Source: Georgenia satyanarayanai
GTDB taxonomy: Bacteria; Actinomycetota; Actinomycetes; Actinomycetales; Actinomycetaceae
Assembly: GCF_023715365.1 (NCBI RefSeq)
Contig: NZ_JAMBNZ010000005.1
Span: 240,176-304,175, forward strand
DNA length: 64,000 bases
Reading direction: 5' to 3'
Every line of letters begins with the position of its first letter. Positions within the stretch are counted from its first letter, which is position 1. Positions 32,757 to 40,847 of the stretch are shown here, one piece after another. The notes beneath the pieces are model-generated. The model was not told the DNA's origin. It searched no databases and saw only the letters and a list, made by a program, of their open reading frames with translations. Both the position numbers and the translations under genes were made by a program.

Positions 32757-33917
32757 TCAACCCGCGTGCTCGCCCTCGCCGCGCAGGAGCGCGACGGCGG
32801 TGCGTGCCTCGGCCCGGACGGACTCGAGGTCCTCACCGTAGACGGTGACGTGGCCGAGCTTGCGTCCGGGCCGCACCTCCTTGCCGTACAGCTCCACGCG
32901 CGCGCCCGGGCAGCGGGCGAGCACCTCACCCAACGCGGCGCCAGGGTCCGGCAGGGCGCTGCCGAGGAGGTTGACCATGACGCTCACCGGCGCACGCGGC
33001 TCGGTGGGGCCGAGCGGCAGGTCGAGCACCGCGCGCAGGTGCTGCTCGAACTGGCTCGTCACCGCGCCGTCGATGGTCCAGTGGCCGGAGTTGTGCGGGC
33101 GCATCGCCAGCTCGTTGACGGCGATCCGGGTGCCGCCGTCGTCGTCGGGGTACTCGAACATCTCGACGGCGAGCACCCCGGTGACGTCGAGGCCCTCGGC
33201 GATGCGGGTGGCGACGTCGACGGCGGCGGCCGCGAGGACGGGGTCCAGGCTCGGGGCGGGGGCGAGCACCTCGGCGCACACGCCGTCGCGCTGGATCGTC
33301 TCCACGACCGGCCATGCGCGCATCTCCCCGCTCGGGCGGCGGGCGACGAGGACGGCGAGCTCACGGGTGAAGGGCACGCACTCCTCGGCGAGGAGGGCGT
33401 CCTCGCCGGTGAGGGCGTCGAGCCAGTCCCCGGCGTCGTCGGCGGCGGCGACGACGCGCACGCCCTTGCCGTCGTACCCGCCACGGGCGGTCTTGACGAC
33501 GACCGGCCAGCCGGTGGCGTCCCCGAAGGCGGTGAGCTCCTCGCGGGTGCGGACCGCGGCCCAGCGCGGGCACGGGATGCCGAGATCGGTGAGGGCGGTG
33601 CGCATGACGATCTTGTCCTGGGCGTGACGCAGCGCGTGCGCGCCGGGACGGACGGCGACGCCCTCGGCCTCGAGCTGCCGCAGCAGCGCGCCGGGAACGT
33701 GCTCGTGCTCGAAGGTGAGCACGCGGGCGCCGGGGAGGATGCCGCGCACGGCCGCCTCGTCGTCGGCGCGGCCGACCGGCGCGTCGGGGACCACCTGACC
33801 GGTCGAGCCGTCCGCGGCCTCGACCAGGACGCGCAGGTGCACGTCCAGCCCGATCGCCGCCTGCTGCATCATGCGGGCCAGCTGCCCGCCTCCCACGACT
33901 GCCACCACTGCTGCCAC
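32757..33917 (-). CDS. purK: 5-(carboxyamino)imidazole ribonucleotide synthase
   Basis: 386 aa, GTG 33917. The upstream in-frame extension is rejected because a -10 TAGGCT ends 8 nt before this GTG. ATP-grasp enzyme adding bicarbonate to [16 protein letters not shown] at the start, [25 protein letters not shown] for ATP binding and [18 protein letters not shown] for the catalytic end. It heads the purK-purE operon and diverges from gtrA with only 33 bp between start codons. Confidence 0.93.
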   Translation of the reverse strand: MAAVVAVVGGGQLARMMQQAAIGLDVHLRVLVEAADGSTGQVVPDAPVGRADDEAAVRGILPGARVLTFEHEHVPGALLRQLEAEGVAVRPGAHALRHAQDKIVMRTALTDLGIPCPRWAAVRTREELTAFGDATGWPVVVKTARGGYDGKGVRVVAAADDAGDWLDALTGEDALLAEECVPFTRELAVLVARRPSGEMRAWPVVETIQRDGVCAEVLAPAPSLDPVLAAAAVDVATRIAEGLDVTGVLAVEMFEYPDDDGGTRIAVNELAMRPHNSGHWTIDGAVTSQFEQHLRAVLDLPLGPTEPRAPVSVMVNLLGSALPDPGAALGEVLARCPGARVELYGKEVRPGRKLGHVTVYGEDLESVRAEARTAVALLRGEGEHAG

Positions 33918-33925
33918 GGTTGGCG

Positions 33926-33931
33926 AGCCTA
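33926..33931 (-). promoter_or_regulatory. Leaderless -10 box of purK
   Basis: TAGGCT on the minus strand, eight bases, then GTG 33917. It sits almost back to back with the gtrA -10. Confidence 0.55.
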
Positions 33932-33938
33932 CTGCCGG

Positions 33939-33944
33939 TACGCT
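33939..33944 (+). promoter_or_regulatory. Leaderless -10 box of gtrA
   Basis: TACGCT, GGCGAG, then GTG 33951; the same -10 word occurs before the starts at 51328 and 61617. Confidence 0.6.
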
Positions 33945-33950
33945 GGCGAG

Positions 33951-34466
33951 GTGACCTCGTCCCACACCGCGGCGGAGCTGCCCACCGGCAGCCGGGAGGA
34001 CCGCGAGGCGGTCGGAGCCCGGGTGATGGCGGGTGCTCGGTGGCTGCGCTGGCGGCAGCGGGCGATCGAGATGCTCAAGTTCGGCGCGGTCGGCGGGGTG
34101 GCGTTCGTCGTCGACGTCGGGCTGATGAACCTCCTGCGCTTCGGCCCCGGTGAGGTGCTGGGCGACAAGCCGCTGACGGCGAAGGTGCTGTCGGTCGTCG
34201 TCGCGACGCTCGTGTCGTGGCTGGGCAACCGGTACTGGGCCTTCGCCGCCTCGCGGCGGGAGGAGCGCGGGCGCGAGCTCGTGTGGTTCCTCCTCGTCAA
34301 CGCGGGCGGGATGCTCCTTGCCGTCGGGACGCTGGGCGTCTCGCACTACGTCTTGAACTTCACGTCACCGCTGGCGGACAACATCGCGGCGAACGGCGTC
34401 GGTCTGGTGCTCGGGACCCTGTTCCGGTACTTCTGCTACCGCCACGTCGTCTTCACCGCCCGCTGA
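33951..34466 (+). CDS. GtrA-family membrane protein
   Basis: 171 aa from GTG 33951. Four hydrophobic segments after a polar N-terminus of about 45 residues, with the family signatures LKFGAVGGVAFVVDVGLMNLL, ATLVSWLGNRYWAF and GTLFRYFCYRHVVF. GtrA proteins are thought to move polyprenyl-linked sugars across the membrane or to assist glycosylation of surface polymers. It fits the polysaccharide neighbourhood. It is the last backbone gene before the island. Confidence 0.88.
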   Translation: MTSSHTAAELPTGSREDREAVGARVMAGARWLRWRQRAIEMLKFGAVGGVAFVVDVGLMNLLRFGPGEVLGDKPLTAKVLSVVVATLVSWLGNRYWAFAASRREERGRELVWFLLVNAGGMLLAVGTLGVSHYVLNFTSPLADNIAANGVGLVLGTLFRYFCYRHVVFTAR

Positions 34467-34493
34467 CCCCCACCCCCACCCCCTCGCCCCCCT

Positions 34494-34581
34494 CGCCGAG
34501 CGCTGAGCTGTTATCCGCTCCGCGGCGGGCACGGGCGAGGACAGCGTGCGCGCGCTATCCCCATCGGAACAGCGCTCGGCG
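34494..34581. repeat. Extragenic inverted-repeat element
   Basis: Arms CGCCGAGCGCTG (34494-34505) and CAGCGCTCGGCG (34570-34581) enclose 64 bp containing GTTATCCGC. It has the same layout as the element at 18637-18742. It is followed by a G-rich stretch and by AAGTCGGCTCTCGGCGCG, which shares its core with the 34-bp array. The right arm with its G-rich tail recurs at 40820. Confidence 0.65.
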
Positions 34582-34939
34582 TGAGAGGAGGGGGCGGAAC
34601 AAGTCGGCTCTCGGCGCGACCAAGGCGAAGCGCAACCGACAGAGCAGGTAGCGCACAAAGCGCCTTTCTCATGGGTAGGGAGAGGTCTGCCCAAAATCAT
34701 GAACTGGCAGCGCGACGTGTTCTGGTGGGACGAGTAACTCTGTTGTGGTCGACTTCCTACTTGTCCCTCTACCGTTTGAGCATGTGGCGTAGGAAGAGGC
34801 AGCCGGACGCCGTGTCCGACTGGTTAGATGAACAACCAGGGTCGGTTCGCGATGCGATCAACGACGTGTGCAAGCCACTCTGATTCTGTCAACCCGAGTT
34901 GGCCCCATCTCGACGGCCCGACCTGGCCCCACGATCGCA
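34582..34939. other. Gene-free left edge of the island
   Basis: Only a 33-codon frame (34782-34883, ATG, no ribosome-binding site, start MWRRKRQPD) is visible; I do not consider it supported. Two CCGAGTTGG copies (about 34892 and 34940) lie near the right end. Nothing else was recognised. Confidence 0.4.
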
Positions 34940-34961
34940 CCGAGTTGGACTGTCAACTCGG
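34940..34961 (-). terminator. Hairpin after the FtsX-like permease gene
   Basis: CCGAGTTG, six bases, CAACTCGG: an 8-bp stem about 60 nt beyond the permease stop. No T-tract. Confidence 0.45.
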
Positions 34962-35018
34962 GCCGGTTGGCAGTGCTAGGCGCCCGCGCCGTTGCTTCTG
35001 CCGGATCAGCGCCGACTC

Positions 35019-37223
35019 CTACTCGTGGAGTTGCCGCGATCGGAGGTCACGTCGCTGGGCTGCTGCGGTTGACAGGGCGAACAGCACGCTGATTGCCGAG
35101 GGCAGCGCGATCGCGAGCATTGCGAAGGTGGGGGAGGGCTGGAAATAGGCGAGGTACTCAGAGAGGCTGGCCGACGGTGTGATTCCCATCGGGAGCATCC
35201 AGTAGCCAAGGGTTCCCAGCAGGGACGCCGCGACGACCGGGATGGTGGTTCGAATGAGCGCCAGGGGGGTGAGCCAGGCGCTGGCCCCCGTTGCCGCGGT
35301 GATCGGGAGCAGCTGCTGGTTCGTGTCGGACGCGTCCCTGAGCAACATCCCGCTGATGGCGATGACGATGACGCAGGTGGCTAGCGCTGCGATGAGGGTC
35401 GTCCAGCCTTTCCAGGCTTGTTGGACGGTTCCGGTGGCCATCGAGCCGGCGTAGGGGCTCGCAAGCTGCAAGCCGCCGGGGATAAACTCGTAGGCATCCT
35501 TGTTCAGGTGGTCAACGTCGAGGTCGCCGCCGTCGCGTGAGATCAGCGTGAGTACGGTGTCGCTCTGGTCTGACGGTGACGGTGGCAGCTCGTCCGAGAT
35601 GACGATCTCCACGTCCTCGGTCGCCGCCTCGTCGATGAGGCGCCGGAGGGCGTCGCCAGGCTGCGTCGTCTGTACCTGGTCTCCGCACGTCAGGTCGAGC
35701 GCCTGCGCTGCATCGCAGGTCATGACCAGCTGACTGGGCAGGAAGTCGTTACCGGAGTAACGATCGAGGGTCCAAACCGCGACCGCCGGGTCGGACTCAG
35801 CGGCGATGAATGCTGCGACGCCGGGTGCCGCCGGGTCGGATCTGGCGGTCACCTGGCTGGTGCCGTACTCCTCGAGAGCCTGTTCGGACACGTAGTAGGT
35901 GCCGCCCAGCATGCTGGCGAACAGCTGAGCCATGCCCAGGAGGATGACCGTGAGCCCGATTCCCGCTGACACACGTGCCGTGCGACCGGGGTAACGCTGA
36001 AGTCCGCGCCCGCCCACAAGCGCAGCCGGTGACCCGTACCGGGTCCCTGCAGAGCCGAGCAGGGAGCCGATCCCATGCAGCACCACCGCCACCAAGGAGG
36101 GAAGCAGCAGCGCGAACACCGTGCATCCCACGACGAATGCCAGAGTCCGGTACTGCGAGGACTGTGAGTTCGCTGTCGTCCAGATCACGACCAGGATGAC
36201 TGGCGGGGCGATGGCGGCCCGTGCGAGTGGAATGCCCTCACCGGCGACGACCAGCTCGCGGCTGCGGTAGCGCCTCCCGACCTCCCGCGCCGCGACTGCG
36301 ACCAAACCTGCCAGGAGCCCGGCACCGAGTAGAGCCAGCACCAACGCGCCCCAGTTCTGGCGGAACTGGCTCGCAGGGTAGAACGAGTGGAACTGCTCCA
36401 AACGCAACCCGAAGACACCACCAGCAGCCGTCACGATCGCACCGAGCGCCACACCAGCGGCGATCGGTACCGCCGACTCGCCACTGCCGATGAGGGCGGA
36501 CTCACCACGTGTCGCTCCGAGCGAGGTCAGCACGGCACCTCGACGTCGAGCGGAGCTGCTGACTGTGAGCACCGCGATCACGACCGCCGCGGCACCCGGA
36601 AGGGCCACCCCGACCGCTATCAGCATCAGCACCATGTACAGCGGCGCCGCGTACAGAAACCCGGCGCCGTAGCCAGACTCGGCGGCGCCTGGGCCGCCGA
36701 AGCCCGCTATCGGTGACATTCCCACGTCTTGCGGGCTGTGCTCGGCGCTGGGGCGAAGATAGACGCGTAGTTCGGTGGTTGTCTCAGTCCCGCCGGCGGT
36801 CAGAACGCTGTCGACCGGTCCGAACCGGCCCTCGTACCGCCCCGTGAGCAATCGCGCGAGCTCAGCCGAAACGGCGGCGTGTCCCGGCGCCGGCCACTGG
36901 CTCAACCCGGGCGGCAGGACGGACGCGGGCCCCTGGTCGGGCGCGATCATGATGACAGTGACGGGCCGCCCATCGATGCTGTCAAAGCCGGCGAACTCGT
37001 AGTAGGTCGACGCATCGGAACCAGTTCCGTCGACTGGCCGCATGGTGGCCGAGCGCGACACTGTCGTCTGAGCAGCGTCGATAGCGATGATCGCGGCAAC
37101 CGCGCTCAAGCAGATAAACAAGGTGCCCAGAGCCAGCACCAACGACCTCATGCCCGACAGGCGACCCCGCGTGCCGAACCTGACTCCATGACGGAACAGA
37201 CTGATCAAGCGACCGTTCTGCAT
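35019..37223 (-). CDS. FtsX-like ABC transporter permease
   Basis: 734 aa, ATG 37223 sharing one base with the ATPase stop (TGATG). About ten membrane helices: one near 28-50 followed by a large extracytoplasmic loop, a core cluster (about 195-440), a second loop, and a last group (about 610-720). This is a duplicated FtsX/MacB-type layout of about the size of bacteriocin-associated membrane proteins of the lactococcin 972 group. It forms an operon with the small secreted peptide and the ATPase, so export of, or immunity to, that peptide is inferred. It could also be a general efflux or lipoprotein-release permease. Confidence 0.78.
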   Translation of the reverse strand: MQNGRLISLFRHGVRFGTRGRLSGMRSLVLALGTLFICLSAVAAIIAIDAAQTTVSRSATMRPVDGTGSDASTYYEFAGFDSIDGRPVTVIMIAPDQGPASVLPPGLSQWPAPGHAAVSAELARLLTGRYEGRFGPVDSVLTAGGTETTTELRVYLRPSAEHSPQDVGMSPIAGFGGPGAAESGYGAGFLYAAPLYMVLMLIAVGVALPGAAAVVIAVLTVSSSARRRGAVLTSLGATRGESALIGSGESAVPIAAGVALGAIVTAAGGVFGLRLEQFHSFYPASQFRQNWGALVLALLGAGLLAGLVAVAAREVGRRYRSRELVVAGEGIPLARAAIAPPVILVVIWTTANSQSSQYRTLAFVVGCTVFALLLPSLVAVVLHGIGSLLGSAGTRYGSPAALVGGRGLQRYPGRTARVSAGIGLTVILLGMAQLFASMLGGTYYVSEQALEEYGTSQVTARSDPAAPGVAAFIAAESDPAVAVWTLDRYSGNDFLPSQLVMTCDAAQALDLTCGDQVQTTQPGDALRRLIDEAATEDVEIVISDELPPSPSDQSDTVLTLISRDGGDLDVDHLNKDAYEFIPGGLQLASPYAGSMATGTVQQAWKGWTTLIAALATCVIVIAISGMLLRDASDTNQQLLPITAATGASAWLTPLALIRTTIPVVAASLLGTLGYWMLPMGITPSASLSEYLAYFQPSPTFAMLAIALPSAISVLFALSTAAAQRRDLRSRQLHE

Positions 37224-37948
37224 CAGACCGCAGCCCCCGAGGATGCACTGGGCGTTCCCAGGCAGTCTTCGCCCCGCAGCAGATGTCCGCGCTCCAGGAT
37301 GTAGCGCTGATCGGCCTGGGCCGCGACCTCTGGGTCGTGCGTGACCACCACAAGCGCGCAGTCGTAGTCGCGGGGCACCTGGCGGAGCATCGCGACGACG
37401 TTGTCACGGTTGGCCGGGTCCAACGACCCCGTCGGTTCATCGGCGATGAGCAGAGGTGGCCTATTGATCAGAGCCCGAGCCACGGCGATCCGTTGCTGCT
37501 CGCCACCGGAGAACTCAGCCACCGATCGGGCCTGCGACTCGATTCCCAGGCTCGCCAGGAGTGTCTTCGCCCGCTCGTGTGCAACGTCAGCGGGCAAGCC
37601 GCCAAGCAGACCGGCGAGCACGACATTCTCGACCGGGTCCAACTCGGGCAACAGGTGCCCCGCCTGGAACACGACACCAATCGATTCCGAACGCTGCTTG
37701 GCGGATGAACGCGACAGCCCGTGGCGCACCTTCCCGCCACGGATGGACACACTGCCGCGGCGAGGCTTGGTCAGGCCGAGGACGACGTTGAACAACGTGC
37801 TCTTGCCGCTACCGCTCGAACCCACGATTGCGACGAAGGAGCCCGCCTCGACTGAGAGAGCCACATCGGTCAGGATTTCGCGCTTGCCGAGGCGAACGGT
37901 GAGGCCCTCAATGGACAACACGGGCATCGAAGGCCCCACCTTGCTCAC
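37223..37948 (-). CDS. ABC transporter ATP-binding protein, MacB/LolD type
   Basis: 241 aa from GTG 37948, whose GTGA overlaps the peptide-gene stop; ATG 37927 (MPVLSIEGL) is a good alternative. Walker A GSSGSGKSTLFNV, Q-loop FQAGHLLPELDPVENV, signature FSGGEQQRIAVARAL, Walker B LLIADEPTGSLD, H-loop VVTHD. Normal length. It energises the permease encoded directly downstream. Confidence 0.92.
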   Translation of the reverse strand: MSKVGPSMPVLSIEGLTVRLGKREILTDVALSVEAGSFVAIVGSSGSGKSTLFNVVLGLTKPRRGSVSIRGGKVRHGLSRSSAKQRSESIGVVFQAGHLLPELDPVENVVLAGLLGGLPADVAHERAKTLLASLGIESQARSVAEFSGGEQQRIAVARALINRPPLLIADEPTGSLDPANRDNVVAMLRQVPRDYDCALVVVTHDPEVAAQADQRYILERGHLLRGEDCLGTPSASSGAAV

Positions 37949-38276
37949 AAGCCCCAGTCGCTGCAGGGATCGGAGGCGAGCGGGATGTCCGTGCACGCTT
38001 GTACGGCTGTAATCTTGAAGCCGTACGTCTTTTGGACAGTCGTCCCCACGCCACTCAAGTTGTTCAGCCTATTGTTGGTGTTGTTGGCGTAGCCATAGAC
38101 CGACTTGTTGTCATCCTTGCTGTCCTTGACTTTCAGGGTGTAGGTCGCGCTGCGCCACACCGTGGAGCCGCCGTCCGGCGAAATCATAGTTGCCATCGCG
38201 GGTCCAGCCGATAGGCCCAGCCTATGCCAGCCATAACGGCTGATGCGAGCAGACGTTTTCGAGTCCTTGTACTCAT
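37945..38276 (-). pseudogene. Small secreted (bacteriocin-like) peptide precursor, frameshifted
   Basis: ATG 38276, after GGAGTGAG, encodes the signal-peptide start MSTRTRKRLLASAVMAGI and then runs into a stop. One reading-frame change at about 38222 restores a perfect h-region and cleavage site, LGLSAGPAMA, followed by a mature part of about 85 residues. That part begins TMISPDGGSTVW, carries YGYANNTNNRLNNLSGVGTT, and ends with two cysteines (ACTDIPLASDPCSDWGL). A GTG at 38283 opens the second frame without a signal peptide. The gene overlaps the ATPase gene. It lacks the GGTWxYG motif of lactococcin 972, so 'bacteriocin-like' rests on size, signal and neighbours. A real mutation or a one-base sequence error are both possible. 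Confidence 0.6.
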
Positions 38277-38518
38277 ATCGCACTCACTCCCTTGAGATGT
38301 GGATGATGCTTGGGCCTCTTTGCCAAGCATCTGCACGAACGCTACTGCAGGAAGCCGGCTCGGCGCAGGCTGTTGCGCAGCTGGGTTCTGAAGCCACCCC
38401 GCTACGCTGGACCCTAGCGCGGGGTCAGCGGGGCACGTCGGCCCGACCCGGACGAACGCGCCGCCATGCCTCAACCGACGAGCGGGGGCTGATCGATAGC
38501 CTCGTGAAAAACTGAGGC

Positions 38519-38524
38519 TAACGT
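38519..38524 (+). promoter_or_regulatory. Leaderless -10 box of the lipoprotein-like gene
   Basis: TAACGT, CAAAGA, then ATG 38531. A 7-bp hairpin (TAGCCTC and GAGGCTA arms) covers 38497-38520 just upstream. Confidence 0.45.
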
Positions 38525-38530
38525 CAAAGA

Positions 38531-38888
38531 ATGATTCGAAGGCAGAGCCAGCTAGACGCGACGAACAGGCCAATCTGGCTCGCGTTGGGCAGCCTCATGG
38601 GCGTGCTCCTATTGGTGACTTTGAGGGCTTGCAATGACAACGGCGACCTGAGAATCAGCAACAACGGTCCGACCGACGTCACTGTCGACACCGGTGACGA
38701 CGAGACCACTGTCGACGCAGGGGGCGGAGCAGGTCTCCTCGACAACGGCTGCACGTCGGGCGATGTCACCATCAAGTTCACTGCCGATCAGAGAGGTCGT
38801 CCTGACCGGACCGGTATGCCCTGACCAACAGATCGTGATCGGCGACGGCACAGCGCGGCTGGAGCCCGCTTCGACGAGCGAGACATGA
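38531..38888 (+). pseudogene. Small lipoprotein-like gene with a frameshift
   Basis: ATG 38531 gives a membrane segment IWLALGSLMGVLLLVTL ending in RACN, then an acidic repeat-like stretch (VTVDTGDDETTVDAGGG) and SGDVTIKFTAD. At about 38790 the coding signal moves to another frame, REVVLTGPVCPDQQIVIGDG, ending at TGA 38886-38888; the first frame stops at 38824 instead. The two halves join into one sensible protein of about 118 residues. The lipobox is poor (Arg at -2). It diverges from the secreted-peptide operon and may be its partner. Function unknown. Confidence 0.5.
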
Positions 38889-39156
38889 GCGAGATGGGCC
38901 AATGCAGCCGCTCCGCCGAACAGCGGCCTCAAGGGGCCGCCCGGAAACGCGGGCACCGACCGCAACTTCGTCCCTTCATCGACCCAACGGGTGTTCTAGA
39001 CGACGTGTCACGGGCCTCCGCACGCATCCGTCATGGAGTATCCGGCCGCCTCCGTCTAGGGCCACGTCTGCCCAGTATGGCCGATCGCGATACGCAGGGG
39101 TGCCAGTACCCCTCTCCGTCACAACGGAAGGCGAACAGACCGCGCGCCGGAGGCTA
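38889..39156. other. Gene-free stretch
   Basis: I see no supported reading frame here. A GGCCTC/GAGGGGCC-like imperfect hairpin occurs near 38928-38942. It lies between the lipoprotein-like gene and the convergent Abi-like gene. Confidence 0.4.
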
Positions 39157-39792
39157 CTAGGGTCGCCGGTCGAGGGTGACGCCCACGCGACTGGTGGCAT
39201 CGATCCACCAAGCAAGCCGGACGTCGATCCGCTCGGCGGTCTGCAGGATTCGGGTGTACTCGGCGGCCAGGTCGTACGCGATCAGCGGCTCGTGGTGCGC
39301 GATGCGGTTGCGGAGCAGCCGAATCTTGTCAATTTCGGAGTGCAGCCGGTCCCTGCGTGCCTGTGGGAACGCATGGCGAAGCGAGGGCGCCCACAAGGTC
39401 CGGTTGTAGGATTCAGCAAATAACGTCCACCAGAAGCCGAGCGACAACTCGGCGACCACTCGACCATGTGTAATCTGATGGCCAGCTGCCGTGACCCGCC
39501 CCTTGGCCTGGGCAACTTTGCCCTTGCCACCGCCGCTCAGCGGCATCGTCGGCGCGTCGAACCACGACTGCGATCCGCCGAAGTCCTTGGTCAGACGCAT
39601 GTCGATGGTGTTACGCAGGGCAACCTCGAAGTAGTGGATCGGCGTGAAGAGAGCCGAGGACACCTCCAGGTTCCACTGGTAGAGCTCGATGGCGGCCTTG
39701 ACGTCACCGCTGCAGGCAGTGGTGTACGTGCGGAGACGTGGCACCGACAAGAGCCTGATCATCTCGTCCCAAACCGGCTGGTAGATCGACAC
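39157..39792 (-). CDS. Abi-like protein with HEPN motif
   Basis: 211 aa, GTG 39792. Resembles the AbiD/AbiF-type 'Abi-like' family of phage-resistance proteins. Near the C-terminus R161-N-R-I-A-H166 in LLRNRIAHHEPL matches the HEPN ribonuclease motif RxxxxH with the usual flanking His-Glu-Pro. An earlier HYFEVALRNTID is also conserved in this family. No antitoxin or partner gene is adjacent. An RNA-cleaving role in abortive infection is inferred. It stands alone inside the island. Confidence 0.78.
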   Translation of the reverse strand: MSIYQPVWDEMIRLLSVPRLRTYTTACSGDVKAAIELYQWNLEVSSALFTPIHYFEVALRNTIDMRLTKDFGGSQSWFDAPTMPLSGGGKGKVAQAKGRVTAAGHQITHGRVVAELSLGFWWTLFAESYNRTLWAPSLRHAFPQARRDRLHSEIDKIRLLRNRIAHHEPLIAYDLAAEYTRILQTAERIDVRLAWWIDATSRVGVTLDRRP

Positions 39793-40076
39793 ACCGCACC
39801 CCGCTCGTCCTCAGCTCGCACTAGACAGCGGAGCAATCCCCAGTAGACTACAGATCCACAGAGAGCCCCGGGATTCACGGCGTACCCACCACGGTGAGGG
39901 AAACCCCCCGGGGCCTTGTGGTTCCAGATCCTCTACGGCAGGTACCGGCCCTAGACTGTGAAACAGCCTCCAACACCGTTTCCTCGGCGTGAAGGGCTGT
40001 GGCCCGGCTACGGCGTGCGGACCAGCTACAACCACACGGATACATCGCCGGGACGCTCGTGTCGCTGAGTGTCGGT
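39793..40076. other. Gene-free stretch beside the conjugative remnants
   Basis: No coding region supported. A G/C palindromic pair, GCCCCGGG near 39866 and CCCCGGGGC near 39908, could form a stem. I found no convincing attachment site. Confidence 0.35.
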
Positions 40077-40405
40077 TTACCGATCCAGCCCGCCACGCTG
40101 ACGCTGCGGTGCGCGCACTTTGGTCCTGCGCGCCTTCGGCACCTTGCCCATGCCCTTGACCGCCTCGGTCGCCGGCCTGCCCTGGCTCATGTCGGCCCGT
40201 ATCCTGGTTGCGACGATCCTCTGGTCGATGCAGCCTCCAGGCGCGAGTGCATCTCCCGCGTCTCCTGCTCGCTCTGTGCCTGGACGCGGCGCAGCGCCTG
40301 CTCACGGGCCCGAGCGAGCCGCTCTCCGATCTTACCCGCCGCCGTGACAAGCACGCGGACCTGGCCCTCGAAGGCTTCCTCGATGCCGTCGGTCTCCTCA
40401 ACCAT
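40077..40405 (-). pseudogene. Mobilisation-type small protein, broken
   Basis: ATG 40405 has a strong GGGGGAG site. It starts MVEETDGIEEAFEGQV, with a long helical, Gln/Arg/Ala-rich coiled-coil-like part ending RLEAA near 40230. That frame stops at 40187, but another frame continues sensibly as RADMSQGRPATEAVKGMGK to TAA at 40077. I recognise the N-terminus as like a protein family encoded beside relaxases of actinobacterial conjugative elements, there much longer. This is therefore probably a remnant with an internal deletion and a frame change. Confidence 0.5.
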
Positions 40406-40421
40406 GATGACTCCCCCTTGT

Positions 40422-40802
40422 TCATCGTTCCGGGCCTCGGTCTGCGCCCGGCTTCGCTGTGGTGCGCCGCTGGTCCGGCTGCAGCTTCGTGGGCAGCGCA
40501 GACGCGGCCTGGGGGGCCTCGTGCGCGTGGCCAGCGTTCATCCGTTCAAGCATCTGCTGGGCCTGCGGGTCCAGCGCACTCGGCTGCTGAGCTGAGCCCG
40601 CCGGTGTCGGCTGTGCCGGTTGCGGCAGCGCGTCGCGCAGCCGCAGCAGACGGACCCTGGTGTCGTTGGCCAAGAGCTGGGCTTGGCGCAGCTGGCCGGC
40701 GGCCACCGAGGCGTCATAGACGGCCTGGGTGAGCCGCAGGAGCTGGCGGACCATCACCGCTTGGGCGACGCTTCCCTTCCCGCCTCGGGTGGCGCTGGCC
40801 AG
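40422..40802 (-). pseudogene. C-terminal fragment of a conjugative-element protein
   Basis: The coding-like stretch contains VRQLLRLTQAVYDASVAAG, QAQLLANDTRVRLLRLRDAL and a Pro/Gln-rich tail ending at 40422. It lacks a believable start and its upstream part is gone. It resembles the last part of a protein encoded just before the preceding family in conjugative elements. The cut lies next to the repeat at 40820. Confidence 0.45.
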
Positions 40803-40819
40803 AAGAGGGCAGAACACCT

Positions 40820-40831
40820 CAGCGCTCGGCG
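40820..40831. repeat. Solitary right arm of the extragenic repeat
   Basis: CAGCGCTCGGCG followed by a G-rich tail, the same as at 34570-34581. No left arm is present within 100 bp upstream. It marks the right edge of the island. Confidence 0.6.
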
Positions 40832-40847
40832 GGAGGGGAGGGGCGGG

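Larger units (their letters stand above)
34582..40819. mobile_element. Putative genomic island with peptide, Abi and conjugative remnants
   Basis: Between gtrA and the histidine-kinase gene, which would otherwise converge, lies DNA that is visibly less GC-rich. It has two frameshifted small genes, an ABC export pair, an Abi-like gene and fragments of conjugative-element genes. The same intergenic repeat arm CAGCGCTCGGCG with a G-rich tail stands at both edges (34570 and 40820). No integrase or transposase was found, so this would be a decayed element. Confidence 0.5.

Noticed and set aside
32757..34346. Extended purK frame to 34346
   Set aside because: The extra 143 residues overlap gtrA on the other strand and look like its antisense; the -10 at 33926-33931 fixes GTG 33917.
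34782..34883. 33-codon frame MWRRKRQPD...
   Set aside because: No ribosome-binding site, no -10 at the right distance and no recognisable family; could be chance.
37945..38283. Lactococcin 972 proper
   Set aside because: The peptide lacks the conserved Gly-Gly-x-Trp-x-x-Gly region of that family; only the operon layout is similar.
39811..40425. 204-codon minus-strand frame
   Set aside because: Arg/Ser-rich with no family features; it overlaps the mobilisation-type remnant in another frame.
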